Of a stretch of DNA of 50,192 nt, positions 18,330 to 27,443 are shown piece after piece. This DNA comes from an uncultured Bacteroidota bacterium. Lineage in GTDB: Bacteria; Bacteroidota; Bacteroidia; UKL13-3. The stretch's first letter is position 1, and every line of letters starts with the position of its first letter. The position numbers were made by a program, and so were the translations under genes. The stretch is taken from NCBI GenBank assembly GCA_903910445.1, contig CAIVZR010000092.1, positions 1-50,192 on the forward strand. Direction: 5' to 3'. A model generated the notes under the pieces. The model saw nothing but the letters and a program-made list of their open reading frames with translations. It made no database searches and had not been told where the DNA came from.

Positions 18330-18794
18330 CTATGGAATGAAGGTGCGGTGAGTACACATGCGAAGTAAATTAATAATTATTATAACGATAAAAATAATTC
18401 TCCAGGGGTTGATATCGTAATTGGAGCCTTTTGCACTTTCTCGTTGTGCATTTTGGAACTCACGTGCCCTTTGTTGCTGACGCATGTACTCTTCGTACTG
18501 TGCCTTTTGATACTGCTGATATTGCGTTTGTTGCTGATTTTTGAATTGCTGCTGACGCTGATAGTGCGGGTTTCGAAGTTTCTCATCATAGATGAGTTTA
18601 TTCTCTTCGTCACTCAAAATATCGTAGGCGCCATTGATTTCCTTGAATTTTTCTTCCGCACTTTTATTTCCCGGGTTCATATCGGGATGATATTTCTTCG
18701 CCAAATTGCGATATGCCGTTTTTATTTCTGATGCAGCCGAAAAACGTGGTATTTGAAGCACCGCATAATAATCTTTATTCCAATCGATAGCCAA
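18330..18794 (-). CDS. J-domain (DnaJ-like) membrane-anchored co-chaperone
   Basis: The 154-residue product, read from a TTG at 18794, has an N-terminal J domain ([12 protein letters not shown] ... [12 protein letters not shown], with the HPD triad that stimulates DnaK's ATPase), a Gln/Arg/Tyr-rich linker (~85-130) and a C-terminal hydrophobic helix ([14 protein letters not shown]). It probably recruits DnaK to the membrane. The frame is open to an ATG at 18875, but a full-consensus promoter (18822-18852) lies inside that extension, so transcription should begin near 18815. That excludes the longer start and leaves TTG as the best choice. Confidence 0.8.
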   Translation of the reverse strand: MAIDWNKDYYAVLQIPRFSAASEIKTAYRNLAKKYHPDMNPGNKSAEEKFKEINGAYDILSDEENKLIYDEKLRNPHYQRQQQFKNQQQTQYQQYQKAQYEEYMRQQQRAREFQNAQRESAKGSNYDINPWRIIFIVIIIINLLRMCTHRTFIP

Positions 18795-18821
18795 GTGTGA
18801 ATTATGTTTTTTTAAGGGCTG

Positions 18822-18852
18822 CAAAGTTAGGGCGAAGGAGTTGAAATACAAA
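18822..18852 (-). promoter_or_regulatory. promoter that decides the J-domain gene start
   Basis: Read on the minus strand: TTTG (18852-18849), exactly 19 bases, TAACTTTG (18829-18822). This is a full consensus match. Confidence 0.75.
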
Positions 18853-18996
18853 CCTTCTATGGTTAAATAAAACACAAATTGAAATATTGAAGCACCAACC
18901 TTATCTCAAAAATAGAAATCGAGCTACATGAATGGGGTAATTGTCATTTTTTCTTTATCATTAGAAAGGCAAATTAATAACTCATATAATTAAACG

Positions 18997-19004
18997 TATA
19001 TTTG
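18997..19004 (+). promoter_or_regulatory. -7 box upstream of the small T9SS protein gene
   Basis: TATATTTG lies 36 bases before the ATG at 19041. No TTG at 17-23 bases upstream was seen. Confidence 0.5.
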
Positions 19005-19040
19005 CGAGAAGTGGCTTAAACCACTGACTTACGATAGCAA

Positions 19041-19778
19041 ATGAAATACATTTTCAAAAAACTAAACGATACAATTAGCGCAAATTGGACCATTGGACTA
19101 TTTGCATCTTTGTTTCTAATAGTGCCAAACAAAGGTTATTCACAGATCAGTTTCCCTCAAGGAAATACCTTGAATTTGACAACTTCCAGCGACTATGTTT
19201 ATCTCGAAACCCGCATACTTTTTAATACGGGCAAATATAAATCGGAGGATTATTGCTGGAATAAAATATCCGATTCATTGGATACTCGGTGGACAGTGAG
19301 CTCATGTTTTAATGGTGATTGCAAAAATGATTTACTTCAAATGGGATGCTTTATCAAGGATTATGGATTGAATGATTCATCATGTTTCATCGCATTTCAT
19401 GTAGGTTCTAATTTATACGAAGGCAAATCGGTTATTAAATATAGCGTTTATAATAAAAATGTGCTAACTGATAATGCCGAATTGATTTTCAATATCACTT
19501 ATAGCAATGCGGCTGGGATCAAGGTGAATGAGGCATCTTCAGCGCTGCACGTATTTCCGAATCCTGCTTCAACAAAATTAGCGATAAGCACTTCTCAAAC
19601 ATTACACAATATTAATTTCACCATTTGTAACCAGATGGGGGAAATTATTTCCAATACGCAATTAAATAATTTTCAGGATGAGGTGCTTGATATTTCAAGT
19701 TATCCTACTGGAATTTATCAGATAATGATTGCGGATGCCAGCGGCAAAGAATACCGTTACCGCTTCGTTAAACTTTAA
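19041..19778 (+). CDS. small T9SS-secreted protein of unknown function
   Basis: A 245-residue protein with a long N-terminal signal region (hydrophobic ~17-30, cleavage near GYSQI), a central ~130-residue beta-rich domain containing five cysteines (two pairs could form disulfides), and a C-terminal T9SS type A sorting domain (HVFPNPASTKLAIS ... PTGIYQIMIADASGKEYRYRFVKL). The passenger domain is not recognised. The gene is alone, with the antiporter gene convergent only 4 bases downstream. Confidence 0.75.
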   Translation: MKYIFKKLNDTISANWTIGLFASLFLIVPNKGYSQISFPQGNTLNLTTSSDYVYLETRILFNTGKYKSEDYCWNKISDSLDTRWTVSSCFNGDCKNDLLQMGCFIKDYGLNDSSCFIAFHVGSNLYEGKSVIKYSVYNKNVLTDNAELIFNITYSNAAGIKVNEASSALHVFPNPASTKLAISTSQTLHNINFTICNQMGEIISNTQLNNFQDEVLDISSYPTGIYQIMIADASGKEYRYRFVKL

Positions 19779-19782
19779 TTTT

Positions 19783-21021
19783 TTATTCGGCGATATTGGC
19801 CACTTTTTCCACCGTCAATCCTTGCACAATGATGGAGAACAATACTATGCAATAGGTGATAAAAACCAACATTCCATTCATCTCTGGTGATGGAATAGAA
19901 AGGGCCATCGCTAAGGATAGTCCGCCACGCAGCCCACTCCATACCAAAACCCATTGCTCCCGCGAAGAAGCTTTGATTTGCTTCTTAAAAATATTGCTTA
20001 ATGCACCCACGGTGAGAGCCCGGGATAAGAGAACCAGGATAATCATCAACCCCGAAAGCACTAGCATCTCCCAACTAAAACTTAAAGTCGTTAAGCGCAA
20101 GCCTATCAACAAAAATAAAATTGAATTCAACCCGATATCAACCAATTCCCAAAATTTATCCATATAGATATGCGTAGTAGTACTCATCGCTTCCTTACGA
20201 ATGCGTTCGCCCCCTATTATTAATCCGGCGACCACCATAGCCAATGGTCCAGAGATATGTAAGAAATCAGCAATAAAATATCCACCCATCACCAATGCCA
20301 GTGTAATCATTATTTCGGTTTGGTAATCGTCAATCGATTTCAATACAACATAAGCTAAATAGCCTATAACAACACCCAAAGCTAAGCCACCAATTGCTTC
20401 CTGTAAGAAGAGCAGAAAGGTACTTCCAATAGTAACCGTCCCACTCCCCTGTTCAATCATCGTAGAGATGGTTATGAAAATCACAATTCCTATACCATCA
20501 TTAAACAAAGATTCACCAATGATATTTGTTTTGATTCGGTCCTGAATTTTAGCTTTAGAAATAATGCCTAAAACAGCAATCGGATCGGTTGGAGAAATGA
20601 GTGCGCCAAAGAGCATACAATAAATTAAAGAAATTTCTATTCCCAACAAACCCGATAGGAAAAACAGGAACCCACCAATCAACACGGTGGAAAGGATTGT
20701 CCCAAAAAATGCCAGAATAGTGATAGAACGAATTTCCTTTAGAATGCTCGCTGCATTGGTATGAAAGGCACCGGCAAATAACATAAAGCAAAGCATCACA
20801 TTCAATAGCACCTTGCTAAAATCAACCTGTTGTATATCGTCAAGAATGTGCTGAATGACGCCCCAGTGAAAAATGGTGGCTCCTATCCAAAATGCGATGG
20901 ATGTAAATAAGGATAAAACCAACAACCCAATGATATGGGGTAATTTTAGAAACTTTGAATTTATATAGCCCAGCAAAGCGCATAAACCAATGAGAAGGGC
21001 TATGATTTTAAAAATTTCCAT
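19783..21021 (-). CDS. Na+/H+ antiporter, CPA1 family
   Basis: A 412-residue, ~12-helix membrane protein of the NhaP/CPA1 type. The diagnostic SPTDPIAVLG (~143-152) and GESLFNDGIGIVIF (~169-182) segments hold the ion-binding aspartates. The first helices (HIIGLLVLSL) and the late RGGLSLAMALSIP arginine segment also fit the family. It exchanges Na+ (or K+/Li+) for protons across the inner membrane for pH and salt homeostasis. There is no C-terminal cyclic-nucleotide or TrkA domain. A palindrome just upstream (21035-21052) may be an operator. Confidence 0.9.
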   Translation of the reverse strand: MEIFKIIALLIGLCALLGYINSKFLKLPHIIGLLVLSLFTSIAFWIGATIFHWGVIQHILDDIQQVDFSKVLLNVMLCFMLFAGAFHTNAASILKEIRSITILAFFGTILSTVLIGGFLFFLSGLLGIEISLIYCMLFGALISPTDPIAVLGIISKAKIQDRIKTNIIGESLFNDGIGIVIFITISTMIEQGSGTVTIGSTFLLFLQEAIGGLALGVVIGYLAYVVLKSIDDYQTEIMITLALVMGGYFIADFLHISGPLAMVVAGLIIGGERIRKEAMSTTTHIYMDKFWELVDIGLNSILFLLIGLRLTTLSFSWEMLVLSGLMIILVLLSRALTVGALSNIFKKQIKASSREQWVLVWSGLRGGLSLAMALSIPSPEMNGMLVFITYCIVLFSIIVQGLTVEKVANIAE

Positions 21022-21034
21022 ATGTTGATTAAAA

Positions 21035-21052
21035 GACGTATCAAATTACGTC
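21035..21052. promoter_or_regulatory. palindrome upstream of the antiporter gene
   Basis: GACGTA-N6-TACGTC lies 14-31 bases before the antiporter ATG, where the core promoter should be. It is a candidate repressor site; no regulator is assigned. Confidence 0.35.
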
Positions 21053-21114
21053 AATTATTCGGAAAAGATGTTATTTTGCACCCGAAATTCAGTTATTAAA
21101 TAAAAACCAATCCT

Positions 21115-21855
21115 ATGAGTATTATCCTACCATTCAAAAACAAGCTTCGTCAGTTTTTAATTGACTACAAAATCGATTTAACTAAAAACTTAGAATACGA
21201 TCGATTGACCCATGTTATTCTCAAAACAGTATTAAAATCAGATACACAAACCATTGATGTGGGATGTCATAACGGAGAGATCCTCGATTTAATTTTGAAG
21301 TATGCGCCCCAAGGGCATCACTATGCTTTTGAACCTTTACCCGATTTCTACAAAAATTTGGTTGAGAAATATTCGAATCAAAAAAATGTCTCCATTTATA
21401 ATAATGCATTAAGCAATACTGCTGGAGAAACCGAATTTACTTTTGTAAAAAACAATCCTGCATATAGTGGTTTCATTGAACGCGACTATGATAATAAGGA
21501 AGTGCAGATTGAAAAAATCAAAGTACAGAAGGCAGTGCTTGATGAAATCATTCCGAAAGAAGCAAATATTGGATTAATGAAGATTGATGTGGAAGGCGCC
21601 GAATTACAGGTGCTTGAAGGATCGGTAGAAACATTGAAACGCTGCAAACCCGTTATTGTTTTCGAACATGGTATGGGAGCCAGCGATTTTTATGGCACCT
21701 TACCGAAAGATATTTTCAACTTATTACATGATAGCTGTGGTTATCAAATTTATACTTTGAAGAGTTTTACAGGCAAAAAAAATCCACTTACTTACGAAGA
21801 GTTCAACGCCAAATTCTTCTCTCGTAAAGATTATTATTTCGTAGCATCACACTAA
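21115..21855 (+). CDS. FkbM-family SAM-dependent methyltransferase
   Basis: A 246-residue class I methyltransferase of the FkbM group. Motif I is TIDVGCHNGEILDLI (~43-57), the acidic motif II region is HYAFEPLPDFYKNL, and the characteristic GLMKIDVEGAELQVLEGS segment is at ~158-175. FkbM proteins methylate hydroxyl groups of sugars or polyketide units, so modification of surface glycans is plausible. The neighbouring gene downstream is an unrelated RNA-type methyltransferase. Confidence 0.85.
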   Translation: MSIILPFKNKLRQFLIDYKIDLTKNLEYDRLTHVILKTVLKSDTQTIDVGCHNGEILDLILKYAPQGHHYAFEPLPDFYKNLVEKYSNQKNVSIYNNALSNTAGETEFTFVKNNPAYSGFIERDYDNKEVQIEKIKVQKAVLDEIIPKEANIGLMKIDVEGAELQVLEGSVETLKRCKPVIVFEHGMGASDFYGTLPKDIFNLLHDSCGYQIYTLKSFTGKKNPLTYEEFNAKFFSRKDYYFVASH

Positions 21856-21890
21856 TACGATTGAATTCAAAGCATCCGCTCGCAGCACTC

Positions 21891-23081
21891 ATGGCACTTA
21901 CAGAGGTGCAGGAATTTATGGTGTTGCATTCCCATGATTCACCATCAGAACTTACCCTTAAATTCAGTAAAAAATTTCCTTTTGATATTGGGGCTGTAGC
22001 GTTGCAGATTGGCCTTCGAAAGAAAGCGCTAAAAAAGATTCCCGCGTTCATCAATACAAAAACGGTATTACTGCCCAAGCTCTATGAGCAATCTACCCAG
22101 GAGGAGGTGGCGAAGTACAAAGCAACATTAATTAAAGGAACTTCATTACTCGATGCGACTGCTGGGTTGGGAGTCGACTCCTATTATATCGGACAATCGT
22201 TCAAGCAACGCACCTGCATTGAAGCCAATGAGGAACATGCACAAATTTTAAAACATAATTATGAGGCATTAAATTTTGAGGCCGAAATAATTCATACGAC
22301 CCTTGAAGAATTTTTAGCGAACGACCAGGCAGTATTCGATACCATATATATTGACCCCGACCGCCGGCCAGAGTTCAACAGGAAAGTATTTGAGATCATT
22401 GAATGTACTCCTAATGTGCTGGAGTTAAAAGATGTATTGTTATCGAGATGCCAATCGTGCTGGATCAAACTCTCACCCATGGTGGATATTCATCAGGTGG
22501 TTCAAAGTTTCTTCCCGCATTTATGCCAAGTGATATGCATTGCCTATGGTAATGAGATGAAGGAAATATTGATTCAACTCAAACCCGGAAATCAAGCCAT
22601 TCGATTTGAGGCAGTGAATATCACCAATGAAGGCATCGCCCATTTTCAATCGAACAAAAACGATGTAAAGCCTTTGTTGTCCTTACCTGGAAAATATTTT
22701 TTCGAACCCAATGTGGCCATGATCAAAAGCAAGCTATGCATGGAGTATTCGCATGAACATCAGTTGAAGGTATTGTATCCTAACGGTTATTTTTTCACCA
22801 CCGATGCCTACCATCCTGATTTGCAAGGGCGACTTTTCGAAATTATTGAACATGGTCAGTACAAGAAAGAGCTCTTGAATGCCTTCATCAAAAAACATCA
22901 AATTAAAAAGGCCAATATCGCTTGTAGGAATTTCTTTTGGAAACCCGAAGAGGTAAAGCAACAGTTTAAATTACATGACGGGGGCGAATGGTACCTGTTT
23001 TGTTATGCCGATGCGGAGAAAAAACCTCAGGCAATTTGGGCGAAGAAAATTCTTGAGGCTAGCTTGCAAAACCCTTACTAG
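21891..23081 (+). CDS. THUMP-like SAM-dependent methyltransferase, probably RNA-modifying
   Basis: A 396-residue protein. It has an N-terminal helical part (EVQEFMVLHSHDSPSEL ... LKKIPAF), a class I methyltransferase domain with motif I LLDATAGLGVDSYYIG and the IYIDPDRRPEFNRKVF segment, and a C-terminal THUMP-like domain ending CRNFFWKPEEVKQQFKLHDGGEWYLFCY. This architecture is a conserved Bacteroidota family related to rRNA/tRNA guanine methyltransferases, but its target is unproven. An in-frame TTG at 21861 would add ten residues; the ATG is preferred. Confidence 0.8.
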   Translation: MALTEVQEFMVLHSHDSPSELTLKFSKKFPFDIGAVALQIGLRKKALKKIPAFINTKTVLLPKLYEQSTQEEVAKYKATLIKGTSLLDATAGLGVDSYYIGQSFKQRTCIEANEEHAQILKHNYEALNFEAEIIHTTLEEFLANDQAVFDTIYIDPDRRPEFNRKVFEIIECTPNVLELKDVLLSRCQSCWIKLSPMVDIHQVVQSFFPHLCQVICIAYGNEMKEILIQLKPGNQAIRFEAVNITNEGIAHFQSNKNDVKPLLSLPGKYFFEPNVAMIKSKLCMEYSHEHQLKVLYPNGYFFTTDAYHPDLQGRLFEIIEHGQYKKELLNAFIKKHQIKKANIACRNFFWKPEEVKQQFKLHDGGEWYLFCYADAEKKPQAIWAKKILEASLQNPY

Positions 23082-23174
23082 TTCCCCTTCCTCCTACCCC
23101 AATACTTTTTCCCTTCCCTGTGGATTTAAGAACATTTTATTTTAAAGATTAATATCTTATTTTCACGCTTTCTA

Positions 23175-24092
23175 ATGGAGTCGGTTAAAGTTATAAATTT
23201 AAAAAAGATTTTTGGTGAGCAAATCGCTGTAAACTCTATCAACTTCGAGATTGGAGAAGGCGAGATTGTTGGCTTCCTGGGCCCTAATGGGGCAGGTAAA
23301 TCAACTACGATGAAAATGCTCACGGGATTCCTTCCTCCTTCTGCCGGAGAGAGCTGGGTGACCGGTTTCAATGTGGAGAAGAACCCACTGGAAGTAAAAA
23401 GAAATATTGGTTACCTGCCCGAACACAATCCGCTTTATCTGGATGTATATGTAAAAGAGTACTTGCTTTTCTGTGCAGGCATCTTCAAACTCGACAAAAA
23501 AGAGGAGCGAGTAAAAAATATCATCGACCGGGTAGGCCTGACTCCCGAATACAAGAAAAAAATCGGACAACTTTCAAAAGGGTACCGGCAGCGTGTGGGA
23601 TTGGCGCAAGCACTCATACACGACCCCAAGGTGCTGGTACTCGACGAACCTACCTCTGGACTCGATCCCAACCAAATTGTAGAAATAAGAAATGTGATAA
23701 AAGAGTTTGGGAAAGATAAAACGGTGATTCTTTCTACGCATATCATGCAAGAGGTGCAAGCGCTTTGTGATAAAGTGATCATCATTAATAAAGGAGTGAT
23801 TGTGGCAAATGATAATGTACAGAACTTGCAAAACACTTCAAAAACAAAGACCATCATTGTGGTGCAGTTGAGTAAAGAAATTGAACTAAATATCTTTAGA
23901 GCTGTGCAAGGGGTTTTGCAAGCGAAACGTATTGCAGCCAATAAATATGAACTGGAATGCACTTCGGATATTCGCGAACAGCTCTTCTTCGCTGTGGCAC
24001 CAACAGGTTCAGCCATCATCAATATGCAGCTCGAACAACAAAGCCTGGAAGAAATTTTCAAAATATTAACCAATCCTAATCTGAAAGTATGA
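23175..24092 (+). CDS. gldA: gliding-motility ABC transporter ATPase GldA
   Basis: A 305-residue ABC ATPase: Walker A GPNGAGKS (36-43), Q-loop region YLPEHNPLY, signature LSKGYRQRVG, Walker B VLVLDEPTSGLDP, and an H-loop STH. The sequence is GldA-like, and the genes that follow encode a permease (overlap ATGA) and a GldG-type protein, the gldA-gldF-gldG order. In Flavobacterium johnsoniae the trio is required for gliding, although its transported substrate is unknown. Confidence 0.92.
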   Translation: MESVKVINLKKIFGEQIAVNSINFEIGEGEIVGFLGPNGAGKSTTMKMLTGFLPPSAGESWVTGFNVEKNPLEVKRNIGYLPEHNPLYLDVYVKEYLLFCAGIFKLDKKEERVKNIIDRVGLTPEYKKKIGQLSKGYRQRVGLAQALIHDPKVLVLDEPTSGLDPNQIVEIRNVIKEFGKDKTVILSTHIMQEVQALCDKVIIINKGVIVANDNVQNLQNTSKTKTIIVVQLSKEIELNIFRAVQGVLQAKRIAANKYELECTSDIREQLFFAVAPTGSAIINMQLEQQSLEEIFKILTNPNLKV

Positions 24093-24814
24093 TAGCAGTT
24101 TTTCTAAAAGAGATACGCGGGTTTTTCAGTTCACTGATTGCTTATATCGTCATCATTGTTTTTTTAATCATCACCGGATTACTTACCTGGGTATTTAAGA
24201 ATAATACCTTCGAATCGGGTTATAGTAACTTAGATATTTTATTTTTCTGGTCACCCACGGTTTTAATTTTCCTGATTAGTGCCATTACCATGCGCAGCTT
24301 CAGTGAAGAAAAAAAATCGGGTACCCTCGAAATTTTAATCACCAAGCCACTCACCGATTTTCAAATTGTACTTGGAAAATATTTCGCAGGATTGGTGCTG
24401 GTGTTTTTGGCCTTACTTCCTACACTCATTTATTTTTTCACAGTCTACCAATTGGGCGACCCTGTTGGAAATATTGATACGGGTGCTACCTGGGGCTCAT
24501 ATATGGGATTGCTTTGGCTGGGAAGCATCTATGTAAGTATCGGCTTATTCTCATCGGCACTTACCGACAATACCATTGTGGCCTTTATTCTCAGCTTCTT
24601 CTTATGCCTAATCATGTATATCGCCTTCGATTTATTGAGTGGGGTAAGTTGGTTCAATGGAATCGACTACTATGTGCAATGGCTTGGAATCAATTCACAT
24701 TATCAGTCAATCAGCCGCGGTGTACTTGATACCCGCGATTTATTATACTTTATAAGTACTACCGTTTTATTTTTATGGCTCACCAAAACAAAATTAGAGA
24801 GTCGTAAATGGTAA
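24089..24814 (+). CDS. gldF: gliding-motility ABC transporter permease GldF
   Basis: A 241-residue ABC-2-type permease with about six membrane helices. The first is IAYIVIIVFLIITGLLTW. It contains the conserved segment MRSFSEEKKSGTLEILITKPLTDFQIVLGKY between helices 2 and 3, which contacts the ATPase. Its start codon overlaps the gldA stop, so the two are translationally coupled. It forms the membrane channel of the GldAFG transporter. Confidence 0.92.
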   Translation: MIAVFLKEIRGFFSSLIAYIVIIVFLIITGLLTWVFKNNTFESGYSNLDILFFWSPTVLIFLISAITMRSFSEEKKSGTLEILITKPLTDFQIVLGKYFAGLVLVFLALLPTLIYFFTVYQLGDPVGNIDTGATWGSYMGLLWLGSIYVSIGLFSSALTDNTIVAFILSFFLCLIMYIAFDLLSGVSWFNGIDYYVQWLGINSHYQSISRGVLDTRDLLYFISTTVLFLWLTKTKLESRKW

Positions 24815-24845
24815 TTAATAGCATCGAAAAATAGTCATCGTTATC

Positions 24846-26549
24846 TTGAAAAAGCGCAATCAAAAATATACTTCCGGAATCGAGCTACTGCTCTTGCTCG
24901 CCGTTTTGGTGGTGATCAACTGGCTGAGTACTTTTTTATATTATCGTTTAGACCTTACTCAGGAGAAGCGATTCACGCTATCAAAAACTACGGCACATAT
25001 GGCTGAGCGCCTCGACGATCAGCTCACAGTGAAAATTTATTTAGATGGAAACTTACCTGCGAATTATAAACGACTAAGGATTGCGATAGCCGATTATTTA
25101 AATGAACTTAATCAATATGCAAAGATACAGGTGAGCTATTCTTTCACCGACCCCATCGATGGATTAGATGAAAAAGCTAAACGCGATGTGGTAGATCAGT
25201 TTTTGAGTAAGGGGCTCTCTCCAAAAAACGTCAAGGTTCAAGGTGATAATCAATTGGCTTACCAAGTATTATTTCCATGTGCTTCGTTTTATTATAAAGG
25301 GAAAGAGATTCCAGTGAATTTCATGCGCAATACGCAATTCGATGATGAGAACGAAAACTCTACAGATATTAACGGTGCGGTAGAGAATATCGAATTTGAA
25401 TTGTGTAACGTACTTAGAAAATGTACCACGTCTCAAAAGAAAAAGCTTGCATTCCTAATAGGGCATGGCGAATTGGGGAAATATGAAACAGGTGATATTA
25501 TGAGTGAGCTATCCGATTTCTACGATGTAGAGCGATTGGATATGACAGCGCAAACATTACAGCGATTAAAAGAATATGCAGGAGTTGTGGTTGCGCGACC
25601 TACTCGTAAATTTAGTGAGTACGATAAGTACAAACTCGATCAGTATATTATGGGTGGCGGTAAAATATTATGGTTTATCGACCCAATGATAGCCGATATG
25701 GATAGTACCCGTAACGATAAATTATCGTTCACCTCCATTCCTTATGAACTGAATTTAGAAGATCAGCTCTTTAAATATGGTGTACGAATTAATAATGATC
25801 TAATTGAAGATTTAAGTTGTAACGTTACTCCGATACTAGCCAATACTGGAACCGGAAAAGGCAATAGAACCTTGGTAAATTGGGTATTCTATCCACTTAT
25901 AGGTACCAATGCCAATCATCCCATCGTAAAAAACTTGGATTTGGTTTGGGGTAAATTTGCGAGTAGCATTGACGTCACATCAAACACAAGAAATACAAAA
26001 ACGGTATTATTACAATCCTCGCCTCGTTCGAGAGTATTGCCCTCCCCTGCTTTCGTGGATTTGAAAATGCTCAATGAAAAAACGGTAGTGAGCTCATTCA
26101 ACCATCCTGATAATGCGGTGGCGGTACTTTTAGAAGGCGGATTTGAGTCGGTATTTGCCAATCGTAAAATAAAAGATACTGTGAGTAACGAATTGCAATT
26201 CATAGAACGCATCGATCAAAACAAAATGATTGTGGTAAGTGATGGAGATATCATCCGAAATCATTTCAGCAGAAGCAATGGACAGGTATATCCTTTGGGT
26301 TATGATGGGTATAGCGGACAAACTTTTGGGAATAAGAAATTCGTTTTGAATTGTGTTGACTATTTATGTGACGACAGCGGAATCTTAGAATTACGTAATA
26401 GAGAAATTGCATTGCGCCTCTTAAATAAAGACAAGGTAAAAGACGAGCGTATCCAATGGCAACTAATCAATATTGTTGTTCCAATTTTAATTGTTATCAT
26501 CTTCGGATTTATAAATAACACGGTACGCAGAAGAAAATATACCAGCTAA
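24846..26549 (+). CDS. gldG: gliding-motility-associated ABC transporter component GldG
   Basis: A 567-residue protein with an N-terminal membrane helix (~14-32), a large periplasmic region including an ABC-type uncharacterised transport (Gld) domain (LAFLIGHGELGKYETGDIM ... YAGVVVARPTRKFSEYDKYKLDQYIMGGGKILWFIDP) and a C-terminal membrane helix (~543-560). Start is TTG 31 bases after gldF; no ATG is closer. GldG works with GldA and GldF in gliding motility. No terminator was found before the Crp/Fnr gene. Confidence 0.92.
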   Translation: MKKRNQKYTSGIELLLLLAVLVVINWLSTFLYYRLDLTQEKRFTLSKTTAHMAERLDDQLTVKIYLDGNLPANYKRLRIAIADYLNELNQYAKIQVSYSFTDPIDGLDEKAKRDVVDQFLSKGLSPKNVKVQGDNQLAYQVLFPCASFYYKGKEIPVNFMRNTQFDDENENSTDINGAVENIEFELCNVLRKCTTSQKKKLAFLIGHGELGKYETGDIMSELSDFYDVERLDMTAQTLQRLKEYAGVVVARPTRKFSEYDKYKLDQYIMGGGKILWFIDPMIADMDSTRNDKLSFTSIPYELNLEDQLFKYGVRINNDLIEDLSCNVTPILANTGTGKGNRTLVNWVFYPLIGTNANHPIVKNLDLVWGKFASSIDVTSNTRNTKTVLLQSSPRSRVLPSPAFVDLKMLNEKTVVSSFNHPDNAVAVLLEGGFESVFANRKIKDTVSNELQFIERIDQNKMIVVSDGDIIRNHFSRSNGQVYPLGYDGYSGQTFGNKKFVLNCVDYLCDDSGILELRNREIALRLLNKDKVKDERIQWQLINIVVPILIVIIFGFINNTVRRRKYTS

Positions 26550-26597
26550 GAATTTCATAAATGATTAGATTCTAATCTATTTATTATGTTTATGATT

Positions 26598-26611
26598 ATG
26601 ATTAGAATCAA
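26598..26611 (+). promoter_or_regulatory. FNR-type palindrome at the Crp/Fnr gene promoter
   Basis: ATGAT-TAGA-ATCAA differs by one base from the FNR consensus TTGAT-N4-ATCAA. Its centre is 30.5 bases upstream of the -7 box, which puts it near -43 from the expected start, close to the class II activator position. A second, overlapping arrangement (GATTAGA-T-TCTAATC, 26563-26577) lies upstream. Confidence 0.5.
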
Positions 26612-26634
26612 ATCGCTCCTTCTAATTTTCAACT

Positions 26635-26642
26635 TATCTTTG
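26635..26642 (+). promoter_or_regulatory. -7 box of the Crp/Fnr gene
   Basis: TATCTTTG ends four bases before the ATG. If transcription starts about six bases after the box, the mRNA would be leaderless or nearly so. No -33 TTG is visible, as expected for an activator-dependent promoter. Confidence 0.5.
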
Positions 26643-26646
26643 CCCT

Positions 26647-27273
26647 ATGGAACTCGACAATATTGAAGAATTTAATGCTATCCCTCAGATTAAAGAAAAA
26701 CTGCATGAATATGGTATTGCCAAATCGTTTCCAGAAGGCTCGGTAATCCTGCAAGAAAACGCATACATCGGAGCGATACCGATTGTTACCCAAGGTAGTA
26801 TTCGGGTAATGCGTACCGATGATGATGGTCGTGAGCTCTTGCTCTATTATATAAAAGCGGGTGAAAGTTGTATCATGTCGTTTCTTGGAGGCATTCATAA
26901 TGATACCAGCAAAGTTAAAGCGATTGCCGAGGAGGATACTCAAATCCTATTTATTCCTATTGAAAAAGTAAGTCTACTAATTCGTGAGTACCCGCAATGG
27001 CTCGATTATATTTTCCGACTCTACCATAAACGATTTGAAGAATTATTAGAAGTAGTGAATGCGGTGGCCTTCAAAAAAATGGATGAACGCTTGTACGACT
27101 TCATCAAAAAGAAAAGCAGTCTTTCTCATAGCCCCATCTTACATGTAACCCACGAACAACTGGCCAACGAGCTGGGAACTGCACGTGTGGTTGTTTCCCG
27201 ATTACTCAAACAAATGGAAGATGAAGGTTTGGTTAAATTGGGAAGAAATAAGATTTCACTTATAGGCGCTTAG
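26647..27273 (+). CDS. Crp/Fnr-family transcriptional regulator
   Basis: A 208-residue protein with a cyclic-nucleotide-binding-like beta-roll (~20-115), a long dimerisation helix (~120-145) and a winged helix-turn-helix (THEQLANELGTARVVVSRLLKQMEDEGLV, ~162-190). It lacks the N-terminal cysteine cluster of FNR; its only cysteine is in GESCIMSF (~80), within the sensor domain. In the recognition helix, the Glu that precedes the Ser-Arg pair in FNR is a Val. It lies upstream of a CstB-like gene and a long run of O2-using enzymes, so a role in oxygen, nitrosative or reactive-sulfur sensing is plausible but unproven. Confidence 0.88.
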   Translation: MELDNIEEFNAIPQIKEKLHEYGIAKSFPEGSVILQENAYIGAIPIVTQGSIRVMRTDDDGRELLLYYIKAGESCIMSFLGGIHNDTSKVKAIAEEDTQILFIPIEKVSLLIREYPQWLDYIFRLYHKRFEELLEVVNAVAFKKMDERLYDFIKKKSSLSHSPILHVTHEQLANELGTARVVVSRLLKQMEDEGLVKLGRNKISLIGA

Positions 27274-27331
27274 TCCAATCCACTTATTTTTATTTAAGCA
27301 TTAAATAGGGCGTCGAAGTCCGGCACTTTTG

Positions 27332-27355
27332 AAAAACTGATATATATCAGTTTTT
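27332..27355. promoter_or_regulatory. 24-base perfect palindrome after the Crp/Fnr gene
   Basis: A perfect palindrome with core CTGAT-ATAT-ATCAG (TGAT-N4-ATCA, the same half-sites as the site at 26598) and A5/T5 flanks. It could be a Crp/Fnr-type operator about 100 bases upstream of the CstB-like gene's -7 box, or a weak AT-rich terminator of the regulator gene. Confidence 0.45.
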
Positions 27356-27443
27356 GTCTTCAAACCCTTAAAACTCTTGATTATCAACGCTTTTAACGTA
27401 AAAAAATAATTAAAGATATAAATGTCTTTTTATTCGATAACAC

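Noticed and set aside
23435-24073. 212-codon minus-strand frame opposite gldA
   Set aside because: It is the antisense of a well-conserved ABC ATPase, rich in Ser and Cys as expected for an antisense translation.
27377-27387. TTGAT-T-ATCAA as an FNR site upstream of the CstB-like gene
   Set aside because: The spacing between half-sites is one base instead of four, which does not fit Crp/Fnr dimer geometry.
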